This document shows positions 12,655-13,645 of a stretch of DNA of 13,645 bases, in pieces. Positions within the stretch are counted from its first letter, which is position 1, and each line of letters begins with the position of its first letter. Under the pieces are notes generated by a model. That model did no database searches and was not told the origin of the DNA. It saw only the letters and a list, made by a program, of their open reading frames with translations. Origin of the DNA: Clostridiales bacterium (lineage in GTDB: Bacteria; Bacillota; Clostridia; Oscillospirales; Acutalibacteraceae); contig DYBQ01000055.1 of NCBI GenBank assembly GCA_019418545.1, positions 2,028 to 15,672 of the forward strand, written 5' to 3'. The translations under genes and the position numbers were made by a program.

Positions 12655-13645
12655 ATGGAAAAATCCAAAGTGTATTTTAGTGACTTCAGCGCAGCTCCCA
12701 ATCAACGAAACTTATTAGAAAAATTGCGCCATCTGGTAAAAGTGGCCGGCATTGAACAGCTGCCGCTGGAAAACCGGTATACAGCTATCAAGATTCATTT
12801 TGGAGAGCCGGGCAACCTGGCTTACCTTCGGCCGAATTATGCCAAAGTGATTGTGGACATCGTAAAGGAAAACGGCGGCAAAGCCTTTTTGACAGACTGC
12901 AACACCTTGTATGTGGGACGGCGGAAAAATGCGCTGGACCATTTGGATGCTGCTTATGAAAATGGCTTTTCTCCTTTTTCTACAGGCTGTCATATCATCA
13001 TTGCTGATGGCCTGAAGGGTACCGATGAAGCGCTGGTTCCTGTAGAAGACGGGGAATATGTAAAGGAAGCAAAAATCGGCCAGGCTGTGATGGATGCTGA
13101 CAACTTTATTTCTTTGACCCACTTTAAGGGCCATGAAGCCACGGGTTTTGGCGGTACTTTTAAAAATATCGGTATGGGCTGCGGAAGCCGTGCCGGTAAA
13201 ATGGAAATGCACAGTGCCGGAAAGCCCCACGTGAACCAGTCTGTTTGCGTTGGCTGCGGTTTTTGCCAGAAAAACTGTGCCCATGGAGCCATTACGATTA
13301 CGGATAAAAAGGCATCCATTGACCACAGCAAGTGTGTGGGCTGCGGCCGGTGCATCGGGGCATGTCCCATGGATGCAGTGGAGGCTGCCGGTGACGAGGT
13401 AAACGATATCCTCAACTGCAAAATTGCCGAATATTCTGCGGCCATTCTGCGCAACAAGCCCTGCTTCCATATCAGCTTGATTACCGATGTGTCTCCCAAC
13501 TGCGACTGCCACAGTGAGAATGACCGTCCCATTATTCCCGACGTGGGAATGCTGGCTTCTTTTGACCCGGTGGCACTGGATATGGCTTGTGCGGATTTGT
13601 GCTTGGCACAGCCAATTATTTCCGACAGCATCCCTGGTGAAAAGG
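12655..13645 (+). CDS. DUF362 protein with two [4Fe-4S] ferredoxin-type clusters (cut by window edge)
   Basis: The first 330 residues are visible; the gene runs off the right edge. An N-terminal DUF362 region (about 1-190) includes AIKIHFGEPGN (44-54), TDCNTLY (80-86) and LTHFKGHEATGFGGTFKNIGMGCGSRAGK (154-182, quoted here in part as the family's Gly-rich core). Inside it lies a 2[4Fe-4S] ferredoxin insert: Cys198, 201, 204, 208 and Cys227, 230, 233, 237, each CxxCxxCxxxC. DUF362 continues after it, with FDPVALDMACADLC (303-316). Function of DUF362 is unknown; electron transfer is suggested by the clusters. No signal peptide is seen. AAGGAGGT (12642-12649) fixes the ATG; the gap from the exonuclease gene is 35 bases, so it is probably in the typA operon. 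Confidence 0.88.
   Translation, partial: MEKSKVYFSDFSAAPNQRNLLEKLRHLVKVAGIEQLPLENRYTAIKIHFGEPGNLAYLRPNYAKVIVDIVKENGGKAFLTDCNTLYVGRRKNALDHLDAAYENGFSPFSTGCHIIIADGLKGTDEALVPVEDGEYVKEAKIGQAVMDADNFISLTHFKGHEATGFGGTFKNIGMGCGSRAGKMEMHSAGKPHVNQSVCVGCGFCQKNCAHGAITITDKKASIDHSKCVGCGRCIGACPMDAVEAAGDEVNDILNCKIAEYSAAILRNKPCFHISLITDVSPNCDCHSENDRPIIPDVGMLASFDPVALDMACADLCLAQPIISDSIPGEK

Noticed and set aside
12715..13512. Minus-strand frame of 265 codons over the ferredoxin/DUF362 gene
   Set aside because: Antisense to a gene with intact Fe-S motifs and a strong ribosome site; no domain of its own.
1..13645. CRISPR arrays, insertion sequences, phage or other mobile elements
   Set aside because: No regularly spaced repeats, transposase or integrase frames, or terminal inverted repeats with target duplications were seen; tRNA-Gly has no repeated 3' end suggesting integration within the window.

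Overview
This looks like a chromosomal window from a Gram-positive anaerobe of the class Clostridia, most likely Oscillospiraceae/Ruminococcaceae-like. The evidence is the FabK-type enoyl-ACP reductase, FabT-like regulation of fatty-acid synthesis, the DUF4364 and DUF1540 families, a ferredoxin-domain DUF362 protein, strong GGAGG ribosome sites and extended -10 promoters. The genus is inference. I see no insertion sequences, CRISPR arrays, phage genes or frameshifted genes. This is mostly core chromosome.

Region 1 (1-6533, minus strand) is a type II fatty-acid synthesis cluster. In transcription order it reads fabH, a 256-base gap before the FabK start, then fabK-fabD-fabG-fabF-accB-fabZ-accC, with accC cut by the left edge. 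AccB and AccC supply malonyl-CoA, FabD loads malonate on ACP, FabH starts the chain, FabF extends it, and FabG, FabZ and FabK carry out the reduction, dehydration and second reduction. No acyl-carrier-protein gene is present. Just upstream of fabK, a perfect 7-3-7 palindrome of the FabT type lies between a good -35 and -10, so fabK-accC probably forms one FabT-like-repressed operon while fabH is transcribed separately. A strong terminator in the gap faces the opposite way from the genes.

Region 2 (6534-9264) holds accessory or regulatory genes. A very cysteine-rich protein with two DUF1540 repeats is followed by its terminator, then a Cof-type HAD phosphatase on the plus strand. The HAD gene meets a DUF4364 gene tail to tail, the two sharing a TTAA stop. 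Upstream of DUF4364 is an XRE-family regulator with a tandem 10-bp repeat in its leader.

Region 3 (9440-13645, plus strand) begins with tRNA-Gly(GCC), which has a perfect consensus promoter and a strong terminator. An apparent operon follows: typA/bipA GTPase, a DEDDh exonuclease with an added C-terminal zinc-finger-like CxxC pair, and a DUF362/ferredoxin protein cut by the right edge.

No clearly undescribed multi-gene system is visible. The most useful second-look points are the operator in the fabK promoter, the missing acpP, the wrong-way terminator, the Cys-rich DUF1540 protein, the tandem repeat before the XRE gene, and the exonuclease-zinc-knuckle fusion.
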